Origin: Caldibacillus debilis DSM 16016
Lineage (GTDB): Bacteria > Bacillota > Bacilli > Bacillales > Caldibacillaceae
Length of the DNA: 64,000 nucleotides
Direction: 5' to 3'
Assembly: GCF_000383875.1 (NCBI RefSeq)
Contig: NZ_KB912879.1
Coordinates: 62,001 to 126,000, forward strand
A program made the translations under genes and the position numbers. Shown one piece after another: positions 26,977 through 36,068 of this stretch. Below the pieces are notes generated by a model. It ran no database searches. It was not told where the DNA came from and saw only the letters and a program-made list of their open reading frames with translations. Position 1 is the stretch's first letter, and each line of letters opens with the position of its first letter.

Positions 26977-27873
26977 GGTAAATTGTTGTAAATCTTACCG
27001 TAGAAGGGGATTGGTATTCAATATCCAGTTTTGACTCAACTTCAAGCTCACGCGATATGCGGGATTTTTTGCGATGCCTTTACTCGAGCGATTAACGCTT
27101 CCCTTTCAGAACGTAAGTTGTGGAATCAACGAAAGGGATCAATGATGGAAGGCAAAAACCGGTGAAAAGCTTTTCCCGGTTAATTTTCTCATCCAATAGG
27201 GCTCCATATAGAAAAAGCGGCGAACGCGGAACGGTTCGTATCACCAGGGCCTGAGTCCGCCGAACGGGACGATGAATTTTATACAAGTCGTTATTTAATA
27301 ATGAAAAATGGGGTTATGGGAGGGCATGGAATAGCCCTTCCACCCCCCTTCACTTCCTGGCGCAATGTCATTACGATCCGAAACCCAATCAGCCCGAAGG
27401 GACATGGAGAGCGGCAGTACGGTTATAATCACGACAAAGGACAACTAAAACCAAAATGCATTTTTCCCATAATCCTCAAAAAACTATTCCCCATATCGGT
27501 AATGTAATGAATCCCAGTAAAACCAAGAATTTTAAAAGCATAGGAATGACCTCTCTTGGAGAGATAAATGGTCAATTGCATCCAAAAACCATTATCGTTT
27601 GTCAATGATTGCAAAAGAGGACAGCGCGCCTATTATCCATACCGGTATTCCTCTCTGAGACTGTATAGAAACGGAACTATTTATTGCGAGACGCCCCCAC
27701 ATAATAAAAAATTCGGACCGCCTGTGCGAAATGTTCCATCAACTTATGCCCCTTTTATTTCTTTCGTAAAAAAGAGAATGATACCCTGCCCGCCCGAAGC
27801 GTTAAACTCGGTTTATAAATGGAGCCTTACGGCCAGCAGGATTGATGAATATAACAAGTTCATTGTCCCTCTG
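26977..27873. other. Long gene-free stretch in the decayed accessory zone
   Basis: Nearly 900 bases with only short frames lacking ribosome sites. A minus-strand piece at 27429-27614 (YLSKRGHSYAFKILGFTG...) reads somewhat protein-like and may be debris of a lost gene, but I cannot name it. Confidence 0.4.
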
Positions 27874-28947
27874 TTAATGTTCATGCGCTAAATAACGCTC
27901 GGCAGACTCCAACACTCTTTCCTGAATGTCCGCATCCAACGGTGAAAATAATTTCGTATCCATTCCTGATCTGCGATTCTTTTTGCTTCTGGTCCATACG
28001 CCGATCACTTTTCCTTTATAGAGGATCACCGATTGAATATGCCCCGCCGGACGATAGACCTCCTTATAATATTGCTGCTGCAGGTAGAATTTTTCCTTAT
28101 GCCCCAAAAGATAACAATCAAATTTTGGCAAAAAGGCGATCTCAGCGGGTTCGGCATTTTCCAATTCTTCCATGGAAAACGCAACATCATAGCGATGATC
28201 CGACTCACGCAGCTGCCCTTTTACCAGATGTAAAGCGCGCTTCACCCGCACGACGGAAACGCCGGACCAATAGGCGAAATCATGAATGGTGGCCGGTCCA
28301 TATGCCATCAGATAACGAAGGAACAGTTGCGACAATGCGGCATCGGGATCCTCCGGCAAGAATGGCAGCCGCTGAGGCAGCCAATCCTTTGTTTTTACAA
28401 AAGTGACCTCAGAACCCTTTTGCGGCCCATGCACGATTTCACCCCAATACGCTAAATCTTTAAGGACCCCGCCCCAAGGTGACAACAAATTGGTAAGCCA
28501 TTCCGACTTTGTCCCTAACAGCTGCTCCACTCCCTTTTGAATTTCCGCGCGCGTGGCGGGACCATTATCCAACACTTCAAGAACGGCCTTTGCCGCCAAT
28601 TCCCGTTGTTTCCAAGTTGCATATTTTTGCAAATACCGACTCCACCTGTCTTCCCATTCCGGGCGCAATGCCGTTCTGAACATGGGCCAATCGCTGGCAA
28701 TGATGACATGCATCGTTCCGCGGACTGTCCAAGTTCTTACCAGCGAACGCCTCTCCCATAAGTCTTTCTGAATTTTATCAGCCGTTACGTTTTTCAATCG
28801 CGCTTTGGCCGCCAGATACACACTTCCTTGCACCTGATCCTGGATGCCGCAAAGGTGCTCGATGAGTTGCACCAGGCCAAAATCTTCTTTTGGTTCCGTT
28901 AATTTTTGACGAATGGCATATTGTTTGCAGCGATCTTCATCCAACAT
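27874..28947 (-). CDS. Winged-helix AlkZ-like DNA glycosylase family protein
   Basis: A 357-residue protein of the HTH_42/AlkZ family. The N-terminal region holds IEHLCGIQDQVQ, matching the Q-x-Q motif AlkZ uses on interstrand crosslinks, and RTWTVRGTMHVI, the most conserved segment. The C-terminal third has FLPKFDCYLLGHKEKF and the terminal GVWTRS. Members act as DNA glycosylases or uncharacterised winged-helix proteins. Presence of the motif supports a repair role, though activity cannot be read from sequence. Confidence 0.82.
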   Translation of the reverse strand: MLDEDRCKQYAIRQKLTEPKEDFGLVQLIEHLCGIQDQVQGSVYLAAKARLKNVTADKIQKDLWERRSLVRTWTVRGTMHVIIASDWPMFRTALRPEWEDRWSRYLQKYATWKQRELAAKAVLEVLDNGPATRAEIQKGVEQLLGTKSEWLTNLLSPWGGVLKDLAYWGEIVHGPQKGSEVTFVKTKDWLPQRLPFLPEDPDAALSQLFLRYLMAYGPATIHDFAYWSGVSVVRVKRALHLVKGQLRESDHRYDVAFSMEELENAEPAEIAFLPKFDCYLLGHKEKFYLQQQYYKEVYRPAGHIQSVILYKGKVIGVWTRSKKNRRSGMDTKLFSPLDADIQERVLESAERYLAHEH

Positions 28948-29316
28948 GAATATCCCTCCTCATTGTCGGCGGGCCGTAACGATTTTGTCCAGGATCCACC
29001 GGGGGCACAGTGAATCAATACGGATGATTTGCGCGGGCGTAAACTTGAAGCAGCAACAAAAACAAAGGATTATTACGGAGAAAACCAAAATTTCCGTATT
29101 CACCTATTTTCGACTCAAACCGTTCTTTATCCGTTCTCAAGTTGGCGGAAGCAGGACGGATATGTATTCCTGCTCTTGCGAAAAAATGGAATCAGATCAT
29201 ATGGGAATATTCCATATTTTCTTCGCAAATTCCTCCATATTTCCGAAAAATCAGGACGGACAGAAACAGTCGGCGGTCGGGAAATCTTCCGGCCCTTCCA
29301 ACTTCAAAAATCCATC
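28948..29316. other. Intergenic stretch without recognisable gene
   Basis: About 370 bases between the AlkZ-like gene and the terminator of the RNA methyltransferase. No supported gene or repeat. Confidence 0.4.
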
Positions 29317-29317
29317 G

Positions 29318-29347
29318 AAAAAAGGAGCCGCAAATCAGGCTCCCTTT
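29318..29347 (-). terminator. Terminator of the RNA methyltransferase gene
   Basis: On the minus strand GGAGCC-N8-GGCTCC is followed by six Ts. Confidence 0.85.
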
Positions 29348-30720
29348 CGAATCAACAAGATTACGCTTTCTACGTGAGACGTCTGCGGAAACATATCGAC
29401 GGGCTGGATGTAGGCGATGTCGTATTTTTTCGTGAGCACGTGCAAGTCCTTGGCCAGGGTGGACGGGTTGCAGGAGACGTAAATGATTTTTTTGGCGTTC
29501 GCTTTTAACATCGTCTCGAGAAGGCCGGCGTCGCAGCCGGAGCGCGGCGGGTCGACGATGATGACGTCCGGCCGCCATCCTTCCTTGATCCACTTCGGCA
29601 AAATTTGTTCCGCTTTGCCGGCCTCGTACCGCACGTTTCGGATCCCGTTTAAGTCGGCGTTTTTCTTCGCGTCCGCCACCGCTTCCTCGACCGTGTCCAT
29701 GCCCCGGATCTCCCCCGCTTCCTCCGCGAGCCAAAGGCCGATGGTGCCGACGCCGCAATAGGCGTCGACGACCTTTTCCTTGCCGGTGAGGCCGGCCGCC
29801 TTTTTCACTTCGTCGTACAGCTTGGCCGTTTGCTCCGGATTCAATTGGAAGAACGCGCGGGCGGAAAGTTCATAACGGAATTTTCCCAGCGTTTCCACGA
29901 TTGCCTTCTTTCCCCACAAAAGCACCGATTCCTCGCCGAAGACGAGGGAGGTCTTCTTCCGGTTGATGTTTTGGACGATCGACCGGACTTCCGGCAGCCG
30001 CTTTCGGATCTCCGCGACGATCCGTTCCTTTTTCGGCAGATGATCCGTTGCCGTAATGAGGACGATTTGCAGCTCCCCGGTTTGGATGCCGGCCCGGGCC
30101 ACGATCGAGCGGACGACCCCTTCCCTTTTCCGCTCGTCATAGATCGGGATCTCCAGGTCGGACAAAATCCGTTTCACCGTCACCGCCGCCTTGTTGATCA
30201 ACGGGTGCTGGACGATGCACTTCGGGATGTCGATCAGCCGGTGGGAGTTCAGGCTGTAAAGCCCGGCGATGACCTTCCCCTTATTGACGCCGACCTGAAA
30301 CTGGCTCTTGTTCCGGTACTCCCACGGATGGTCCGCCCCGATCGTCGGCCGGATGTCCAAGTTTTCCACATCGAGATTCGTATGCCTTTCCAAGGCCTGC
30401 ACGATCAGATCCCGTTTTTCCTCCAATTGCCGGCCGTAATCGAGATGCTGCAGTTGGCAGCCGCCGCATTTTTCGTAAATCGGGCAAGGGGGCTTGACCC
30501 GGTGTTCGGACCGTTTTTTGATCTTAACGATATTTCCTTCGGCAAAGTTTTTATCTACTTTTGTAATCTCCACGAGGACCTCTTCCCCGGGAAGGGCGTC
30601 CTTGACGAAGATCACCTGCTTTTTGTAAAAGCCGACCCCTTCGCCGTTGATGCCGATTCTCTTTATGGTGAAAAAAACCCTTTCGCCGGGCGATATTTTG
30701 ATGTTCGTTACGGGTTTCAT
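29335..30720 (-). CDS. 23S rRNA (uracil-5-)-methyltransferase, RumA/TrmA family
   Basis: A 461-residue SAM-dependent m5U methyltransferase. It has an N-terminal TRAM domain (to about residue 60), the four-cysteine Fe-S motif with CGGCQLQHL, the SAM-binding [13 protein letters not shown], the catalytic DPPRSGC, and the nucleophile region [13 protein letters not shown]. Length fits the RlmCD/YfjO group. It lies next to the AlkA-like gene, as in Bacillus subtilis yfjO-yfjP, so YfjO is the likely counterpart. The target uridine is not deducible. A terminator overlaps its end. Confidence 0.92.
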   Translation of the reverse strand: MKPVTNIKISPGERVFFTIKRIGINGEGVGFYKKQVIFVKDALPGEEVLVEITKVDKNFAEGNIVKIKKRSEHRVKPPCPIYEKCGGCQLQHLDYGRQLEEKRDLIVQALERHTNLDVENLDIRPTIGADHPWEYRNKSQFQVGVNKGKVIAGLYSLNSHRLIDIPKCIVQHPLINKAAVTVKRILSDLEIPIYDERKREGVVRSIVARAGIQTGELQIVLITATDHLPKKERIVAEIRKRLPEVRSIVQNINRKKTSLVFGEESVLLWGKKAIVETLGKFRYELSARAFFQLNPEQTAKLYDEVKKAAGLTGKEKVVDAYCGVGTIGLWLAEEAGEIRGMDTVEEAVADAKKNADLNGIRNVRYEAGKAEQILPKWIKEGWRPDVIIVDPPRSGCDAGLLETMLKANAKKIIYVSCNPSTLAKDLHVLTKKYDIAYIQPVDMFPQTSHVESVILLIRKGA

Positions 30721-30795
30721 CCGTCACACCTCGAAACTGATCCTGTATAAAAAATTTTTCCCTTTAAAAACGGCAATATGCGGCCTCCCTTGCCG

Positions 30796-31671
30796 TTACG
30801 CCCCCGGTTCGATGCTCCGCCACAAATAAAGGGAGGCATAGCTCAAATAGGGCTCCCATTCCTTGCCGATTTCCTCCATCTCCTGTTCCGTCGGCCGTTC
30901 CTTAAGGCCGAAAACCTTCTGGACCGCCCGTTGCAGTCCGATGTCCGCTTTCGGGAACAAGTTTTTTCGGCCGGCGCCGAACAATAAAAAGTTTTCCGCC
31001 GTCCACCGGCCGATGCCCCGATACCGGATCAATTCCCGGATGATCTCCTCGTCCTCCTTTTTGACGAGTTCTTGCAGATCGAGTTCGCCGCTGGCGACTT
31101 TTTCGGCAAAGCCGATGACATACTCCGTCTTCCGCTGGCTGAACTGCAGGGGGCGCAGCTGTTCGGGAGAGAGACGTGCCACATCCTCCGGCAACGGATA
31201 AAAGGGAACCCCGTCCTTGACGGTTCCGAAGGTTCGGACAAACCGTTCCGTTAAAACGTAGGCGAATTTCAGATTCAGCTGTTGATGGATGATACAGCGG
31301 GTGATGCTTTCGAAATAATCAAAATCGAGGACGAGCGGGGTGCCCCGGTGTTTTTCAAATATCGGCGCCAACGAGGTTTTCCGGAAATGGTCGTGAATGG
31401 GTTGGAGCGGCTCGTTGAACTGAAAGATCCGTTCGATTTCCTTCACGGCCTCATCCCGGTATTTGACCTCTTCTCCCTCGATCCGGACGGAAGGGGAATG
31501 GACATCCCCGGTTCCCCTTACTTTGATGACCACCGGCCGCTTTCGGATCCAAAGGGGTACCAGGATGGAACGTTCCGAACGATTGACCGCCCGGAGTGGG
31601 TCGAGGGCGTTGCGGGCCAGTACTTGATCGAAGTCGTAAGGGCCTTCTATCTTTTTTTCAATGCTCCACAT
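30796..31671 (-). CDS. DNA-3-methyladenine glycosylase II (AlkA-like, YfjP type)
   Basis: A 291-residue base-excision repair enzyme that removes alkylated purines. The helix-hairpin-helix GPD region is seen as IRYRGIGRWTAENFLLFGAGRKNLFPKADIGLQ, where the aspartate in ADIG is the catalytic residue. The N-terminal beta domain is of the AlkA type. GGAAGGA precedes the ATG at 31671; an upstream in-frame ATG at 31695 lacks a site. It is upstream of the RNA methyltransferase on the same strand with a 75-bp gap. Confidence 0.9.
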   Translation of the reverse strand: MWSIEKKIEGPYDFDQVLARNALDPLRAVNRSERSILVPLWIRKRPVVIKVRGTGDVHSPSVRIEGEEVKYRDEAVKEIERIFQFNEPLQPIHDHFRKTSLAPIFEKHRGTPLVLDFDYFESITRCIIHQQLNLKFAYVLTERFVRTFGTVKDGVPFYPLPEDVARLSPEQLRPLQFSQRKTEYVIGFAEKVASGELDLQELVKKEDEEIIRELIRYRGIGRWTAENFLLFGAGRKNLFPKADIGLQRAVQKVFGLKERPTEQEMEEIGKEWEPYLSYASLYLWRSIEPGA

Positions 31672-31858
31672 GGGCGTCCTTCCTTTTTGCCGCAAATTTC
31701 TTCTTCCATATTATCTTAAACGATCAGGATTGGAAAGCAGGAAATCCTGCGGGTTCCGCTCCGCCACGCGCGGTTGCAGGGCGCGGACCGGGGGCTCCGG
31801 CTGCGAATCGATGGCTTTCGTCCGTGAAAAAAGCTTCAGAAGCCGTTATCACGCAAGA

Positions 31859-32416
31859 CTAAAAGACCCGGGTAAAGATTCCGGGATACCGGAGGACAAA
31901 TCCGTCGGCATCCACTTCAATATTCGTTTCAAAATTGCCGCTTTTGTAATGGAACTTCCTTCTTCCCACTGCCTCTTCGAGCAACTGATACCTTTGTTTC
32001 ACTTTTTTCCACGCCAAATCCGGAACCGAAAGAAAGACCATCTCCAAATCCCTCGCATCATTTCGTTGCCACGGCAAACGATTGATCGGCAGCGAATTGG
32101 TAAACGGGGTACAGGACAGGTCAAGATCGGCAGCTCCCCTTAAGGGATAAATTTCCTCCCCCTTTTCGTTGAACCATCGTCCTTTTCCATCGGACAAAAG
32201 ATGGAGCGATTTTTTCAGATTTTGAATCTCCAAATCCAGCTGTTTGACCGTCCAGTCTTGACCCAATACCAGGCTGTCGTTCACTTTATACGGGCGATTG
32301 CCGTCGATGCGGATCACGGTGCTGTCAACGTAAATGTTCGCATCATGAACGAAGAGTTCCAAAAATTCCGTTCCAAACGTTTCATTGCATTCCCAGATCA
32401 GAACAGTTTTTCTCTT
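31859..32416 (-). CDS. Putative glycolipid-binding protein (DUF1089) with AAG at the start position
   Basis: A 185-codon frame matching the putative glycolipid-binding family: VLIWECNETFGTEFLELFVHD opens it, and LVLGQDWTVKQLDLE and TPFTNSLPINRLPW are conserved. The frame is complete only if translation begins at codon AAG (32416-32414), which stands five bases after AGGAGG, exactly where an ATG is expected. The first standard start, TTG at 32362, is internal to conserved sequence. Either the start was lost by an ATG-to-AAG change or it is a sequence error. Function unknown. Confidence 0.65.
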   Translation of the reverse strand, partial: KRKTVLIWECNETFGTEFLELFVHDANIYVDSTVIRIDGNRPYKVNDSLVLGQDWTVKQLDLEIQNLKKSLHLLSDGKGRWFNEKGEEIYPLRGAADLDLSCTPFTNSLPINRLPWQRNDARDLEMVFLSVPDLAWKKVKQRYQLLEEAVGRRKFHYKSGNFETNIEVDADGFVLRYPGIFTRVF

Positions 32417-32556
32417 AGGCGCCTCCTGCGTTTGATTCGGATGATCGGCGGGGATGCTTCAAAATTTTTTCCTTCGTGACCGCAAAGTTCCGCCTCCTCC
32501 CCATCGAAGGCGAACGATCGGCTGAAGATTTCCTGACGCTTTTCCTTCTCACGCAG

Positions 32557-33099
32557 TTATTCCCGCCGGGACCTTTTGGCCGGGAAGGCGGTGATGGCCA
32601 AACAGGTGATAAAAGCGGTGAAGGCGACGATCGCGGCAAAGGCCAATCCGAAAAATTCCATCGCCGTATCCCTTTCCGGCGTGTTTGGCTCCAAGGCAGC
32701 CATTCGAAAAATGAAAACGAACATCAGCAAAAAATAAAAACTACTACCGACAGTCCCCGTGATGAACCGCTCTTTCCTTCCCGGATTTTCGGCGTGATGA
32801 ATGGCCATCCACACATAAATGCTGGAAAGCGCCGCAACAAACATGATGACGATATGCAAAAACGGAATCGGAAAGTGCATGGCCACGAAAGCAAAAAGCG
32901 TCAGAACAAAAATGGTCAACCCGAAAAGCAGAGCATTGATGAAAAATAAAAAGATTCCGCTTAACCAAGGATTTTGAAACCATTCGGCATTTTTCAGCTT
33001 TCTCGCGAGAAAATTTTCGGCGCCCACCTTCCCGATCAAATCATTTTTGTTGAGCAAGATCAAGGCAATGATGAGCAACCCGATGAGCAAAAAACTCAT
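32557..33099 (-). CDS. Integral membrane protein of unknown function
   Basis: A 180-residue protein with about five hydrophobic segments: an N-terminal LLIGLLIIALILL, two in the middle (FLFFINALLFGLTIFVLTLF, LHIVIMFVAALSSIYVWM), one at FYFLLMFVFIFRM, and a final one near residue 160. No family is recognised. The ATG at 33099 follows GGGGGA; the frame continues upstream but with a hydrophilic, Cys/Lys-rich leader. It lies in the insertion between yfjP- and pdaA-type genes. Confidence 0.65.
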   Translation of the reverse strand: MSFLLIGLLIIALILLNKNDLIGKVGAENFLARKLKNAEWFQNPWLSGIFLFFINALLFGLTIFVLTLFAFVAMHFPIPFLHIVIMFVAALSSIYVWMAIHHAENPGRKERFITGTVGSSFYFLLMFVFIFRMAALEPNTPERDTAMEFFGLAFAAIVAFTAFITCLAITAFPAKRSRRE

Positions 33100-33620
33100 C
33101 CATTTCCCCCATTTCTTCTTATTGCATGGAAATTTCAATCTATTTATACAAAAAAATCGGGCGTTAAACAATATGGGGATCAGATCCGCGGAATCCTTCA
33201 GGATTTCGTAAATTTTTGATTATAAGCATATCCAAGAGAAGGCGCCTCCTTTGGGAAGTGTTGCGATGGACACTATTGTAGGACGCCTTCTCTTTTTTTG
33301 CCTATTGGATTGATCTTGTACCGAGAAAAATTTTACCCTTACATGGCATACATGGGGAAAGCCGAAGATCAGGGGAAGGGAAGGGGATTGCCGGGCTTGA
33401 CGCCCGGCATTTTCCGAACGGGACCGGCGCGGGACGAAACCCTTATCCACGGTCATTTGAAAAAACGGCTCCGTTGTTCTGTCCCGATGCGGGGGCCGCC
33501 AAACCCGAAAGGAAAAGCCGGAGCGGACCGGGGCGCCGGCCTGGCGGCGAAAAGCGGGCCCGCCCTTTGGACAAAATTGTACCGATCATCGGAAAACCTG
33601 CCTTGATTTTAAACAAACCG
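33100..33620. other. Intergenic stretch preceding array 1
   Basis: About 520 bases. Near 33230-33297, GAAGGCGCCTCC and GGACGCCTTCTC form an imperfect inverted repeat followed by TTTTTT, a possible terminator. The rest shows no gene. Confidence 0.4.
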
Positions 33621-33627
33621 CACCATA

Positions 33628-33992
33628 TGTTGGACACCGGGACCGATGTTGGACATTTTTGTTGCGATGATGGACGTTTTTTCTGCGATGATGGATATTT
33701 TTTCTTTCATATTGGACATATTTTTTTCCATGTTGAACGTTTTAATTAAAATAATGGACAAATGATTGAAAATGTTGGACAGTCATCCGCGGTATTGGAC
33801 AATTTTTTATCGATATTGAACGATTCGGCCGCCATTTTGGACATTCCGGCGGAAGTCCTCAAAGGAATGTTGGACAATTTTCCCATTATTTTGGACAAAC
33901 GAATTTCCATTTTGAACATTTTTAAAAAATGTTGAACTTCTTTCCTTCTATGTTGTACAGTCCGGTTCTGACGCAAAATTGGATGTTAGACA
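33628..33992 (+). repeat. 21-bp-period box array, copy 1 (17 boxes)
   Basis: Boxes related to TTGGACA start at 33630, 33649, 33670, 33691, 33712, 33733, 33754, 33775, 33795, 33816, 33837, 33870, 33891, 33912, 33932, 33953 and 33986. Intervals are 19, six of 21, 20, 21, 21, 33, 21, 21, 20, 21, 33. The usual context is ATGTTGGACA; variants include TTGAACA, ATGGACA and TTGTACA. Sequence between boxes is T-rich and variable. The frame is interrupted, so it is not a gene. Confidence 0.9.
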
Positions 33993-34135
33993 TTTCAATC
34001 CATCTGTTGTAATGCAAAAATGGATGTTGGACATTTCAGTCCATCGTTTCCGGTGAAAAATGGAAATTGGACATTTCGGTCCATCGATTCCGGTGTAGCC
34101 CTGGAAGTTGGACATTTCAATCCGTTTCTTTGCCG
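33986..34135 (+). repeat. 41-bp tandem extension of array 1
   Basis: After the last ruler box, four units follow with TTGGACA-type boxes at 33986, 34027, 34067 and 34108 (periods 41, 40, 41). Each unit has the phrase GGACATTTC followed by TCCATC or a close variant, so sequence as well as spacing is conserved here. Confidence 0.8.
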
Positions 34136-34400
34136 GAAACGATGCGGCAATGAAAGGTTCCAAGCCTTTGTCGGACATATAAAAAAATTTTCGCGGCCGA
34201 ATCTGTCTGCGGCAAAAAACGATGGAAAATGCGGCGAAACGGCTCCCAATTCGGAAATTTCTGCCGGGATCAAATGGAATTTTGCGGCCGAGTACCCGCC
34301 GTGTTTTCTATATTTCCAGAATTGAAATTTTTGGCAGGCCCACTATAATTTTTGTTAAAACAAGCGGAATCAAATTGGAAAGGGGCTTGGATATTTACAG

Positions 34401-35342
34401 ATGACGAAAAAAAGAGAAGCGCCGTACAAACTTCTGCAACTGGAGGCATTATTAAAAAGGCTTCCCGCGAACCATCCGAAAAGGCCTTTCCTCGAACAGG
34501 AATATCACAAAAGATTGGCCGGATACCGCGGCGAACAGGAAATCGACTTTTACTTGAACTACGTTTCCGACCATCATATCTCCTGTTTGAATAATATTCG
34601 TCTCAACTATGACTCCCAATATTTTCAAATCGACACCCTGGTGATTTCCCCCCAATACTTGCTGATACTGGAAATCAAAAATATCACCGGAACCATCTAT
34701 TTCGATGAGCAATTTGGCCAACTGATCCGGATCTATGAAGGAAAACAGGAAGGGATGCGGGATCCGATATTCCAAGTCCAGCGGCAAAAAAATTTGCTGT
34801 TAAAATGGCTAAAAAAGAATCATTTCCCCCTTTGGCCGATTGAAGCGTTCATCGTCATCAGCAATCCTTCCACCATCATTAAAACCTCGAATACCCAGCC
34901 TCTCCATATTGTCCATGTCACAAAAATCCCTGAAATCATCCATCATTTAAATGAAAAATACCCTCCCGTCAAAACGTTGACGCCGGTCGCCGAACTGGCC
35001 GACAAAATAGCGGAAATGAATCAGCCGCTCGTAACCGATATTCTTGACGAATATGCGATCGATCCCGGGCATCTTATCAAAGGAGTCCGCTGTCCGAATT
35101 GCGATTTCATTCCCATGAAAAAAATATGGAAAAAATGGCAGTGTACGAAATGCCATTTCGTTTCCCAGCATGTATACGAAACTTCCCTTGACGATTACAA
35201 ACTGATTTTTGGCAACAAGATTACGAACCGAGGATTAAGGGATTTTTTGAAGATCCGCTCCCGTTCGACGGCCTGGTATATTCTCCAAAAATTTGTAACC
35301 GAGAAAAAGGGAACGAATCGAAAAATGGATTATTTTTTTTGA
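34401..35342 (+). CDS. NERD-domain protein with C-terminal zinc ribbon
   Basis: A 313-residue protein with a NERD (nuclease-related) domain in its first half: RGEQEIDFYL, then NIRLNYDSQYFQIDTLVISPQYLLILEIKN carries the aspartate and E-x-K expected for a restriction-like fold. A four-cysteine zinc ribbon, CPNC-x14-CTKC, lies near residue 230. NERD proteins are thought to bind or process DNA, but functions are largely unknown. The ATG at 34401 has a weak site (GAAAGGGG, 14 bases away). The gene lies between two same-orientation copies of the 21-bp-period array. Confidence 0.83.
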   Translation: MTKKREAPYKLLQLEALLKRLPANHPKRPFLEQEYHKRLAGYRGEQEIDFYLNYVSDHHISCLNNIRLNYDSQYFQIDTLVISPQYLLILEIKNITGTIYFDEQFGQLIRIYEGKQEGMRDPIFQVQRQKNLLLKWLKKNHFPLWPIEAFIVISNPSTIIKTSNTQPLHIVHVTKIPEIIHHLNEKYPPVKTLTPVAELADKIAEMNQPLVTDILDEYAIDPGHLIKGVRCPNCDFIPMKKIWKKWQCTKCHFVSQHVYETSLDDYKLIFGNKITNRGLRDFLKIRSRSTAWYILQKFVTEKKGTNRKMDYFF

Positions 35343-35349
35343 AAACGGT

Positions 35350-35382
35350 AACGTTCCGCCCGCGGCGGAACGTTTCCTTTTG
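35350..35382 (+). terminator. Terminator of the NERD gene
   Basis: AACGTTCCGCC-CGC-GGCGGAACGTT is a perfect 11-bp stem with a 3-base loop, followed by TCCTTTTG. Confidence 0.8.
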
Positions 35383-35397
35383 ATTTAAACCCATGGG

Positions 35398-35784
35398 ATG
35401 TTGGACAGTTTTCTATTAATGTTGGACACCCATTTCAATGATGGACATTTTTCGGAAGATGATGGACGTTTTTTCTGCGATGATGGACATTTTTTCTTTC
35501 ATGTTGAACAAATTTTTCCCGATTTTGGACATATTTTTTAACATGTTGAACAAATTTTTGAAAATGCTGGACAGCCGTATGGGATGTTGGACATTTTTTT
35601 AATGATGTTGAACGATACGGCTTCGATGTTAGACAAACCGTCCGCAAGTTCAAAAGGAATGTTGGACAAATTTCTTATAATATTGGACAAACGAAGATTT
35701 ATTTTGAACATTTTAAGAAAATGTCGGACATTTCAACTTCGATATCGGACATTCCGTCCCAGTCGAAGAGGCCCATGCTGGACA
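35398..35784 (+). repeat. 21-bp-period box array, copy 2 (18 boxes)
   Basis: Boxes start at 35401, 35422, 35441, 35462, 35483, 35504, 35525, 35546, 35567, 35587, 35608, 35629, 35662, 35683, 35704, 35724, 35745 and 35778. From 35422 on, the intervals equal those of copy 1 exactly (19, six of 21, 20, 21, 21, 33, 21, 21, 20, 21, 33). One extra box precedes at 21 bp. It starts 16 bp after the NERD terminator. Confidence 0.9.
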
Positions 35785-36068
35785 TTTTCTGCAAACAATA
35801 AGGAAATAAAAATCTCGGGAATCTCCCCTTGGCGGAACAACCTTGCCCATCCCCATGCGGAGAAAACCTTCGCCTCCTCAGATTCCCCGTTCAACCACGG
35901 ACAGCAACGTTTTCGTTCAAACCCGAAAATACCCCTTTGCATCGCAAGACACCCGAAAACCGAAACGAATAATCCTAAACCCATTGCATCGCAAGATCTA
36001 AACTTATTCAATCAAACCTGTAGACCTTTGCATCGCCAGACCGCAGCTTTTTCGATCAAACCGTCGGT
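35785..36068. other. Intergenic stretch after array 2
   Basis: Contains three loosely repeated phrases around CATCGCAAGA/CATCGCCAGAC (35939, 35987, 36032; spacing about 46 bp). No gene. Confidence 0.4.

Noticed and set aside
29830-30750. 306-codon plus-strand frame
   Set aside because: It is the antisense shadow of the RNA methyltransferase gene.
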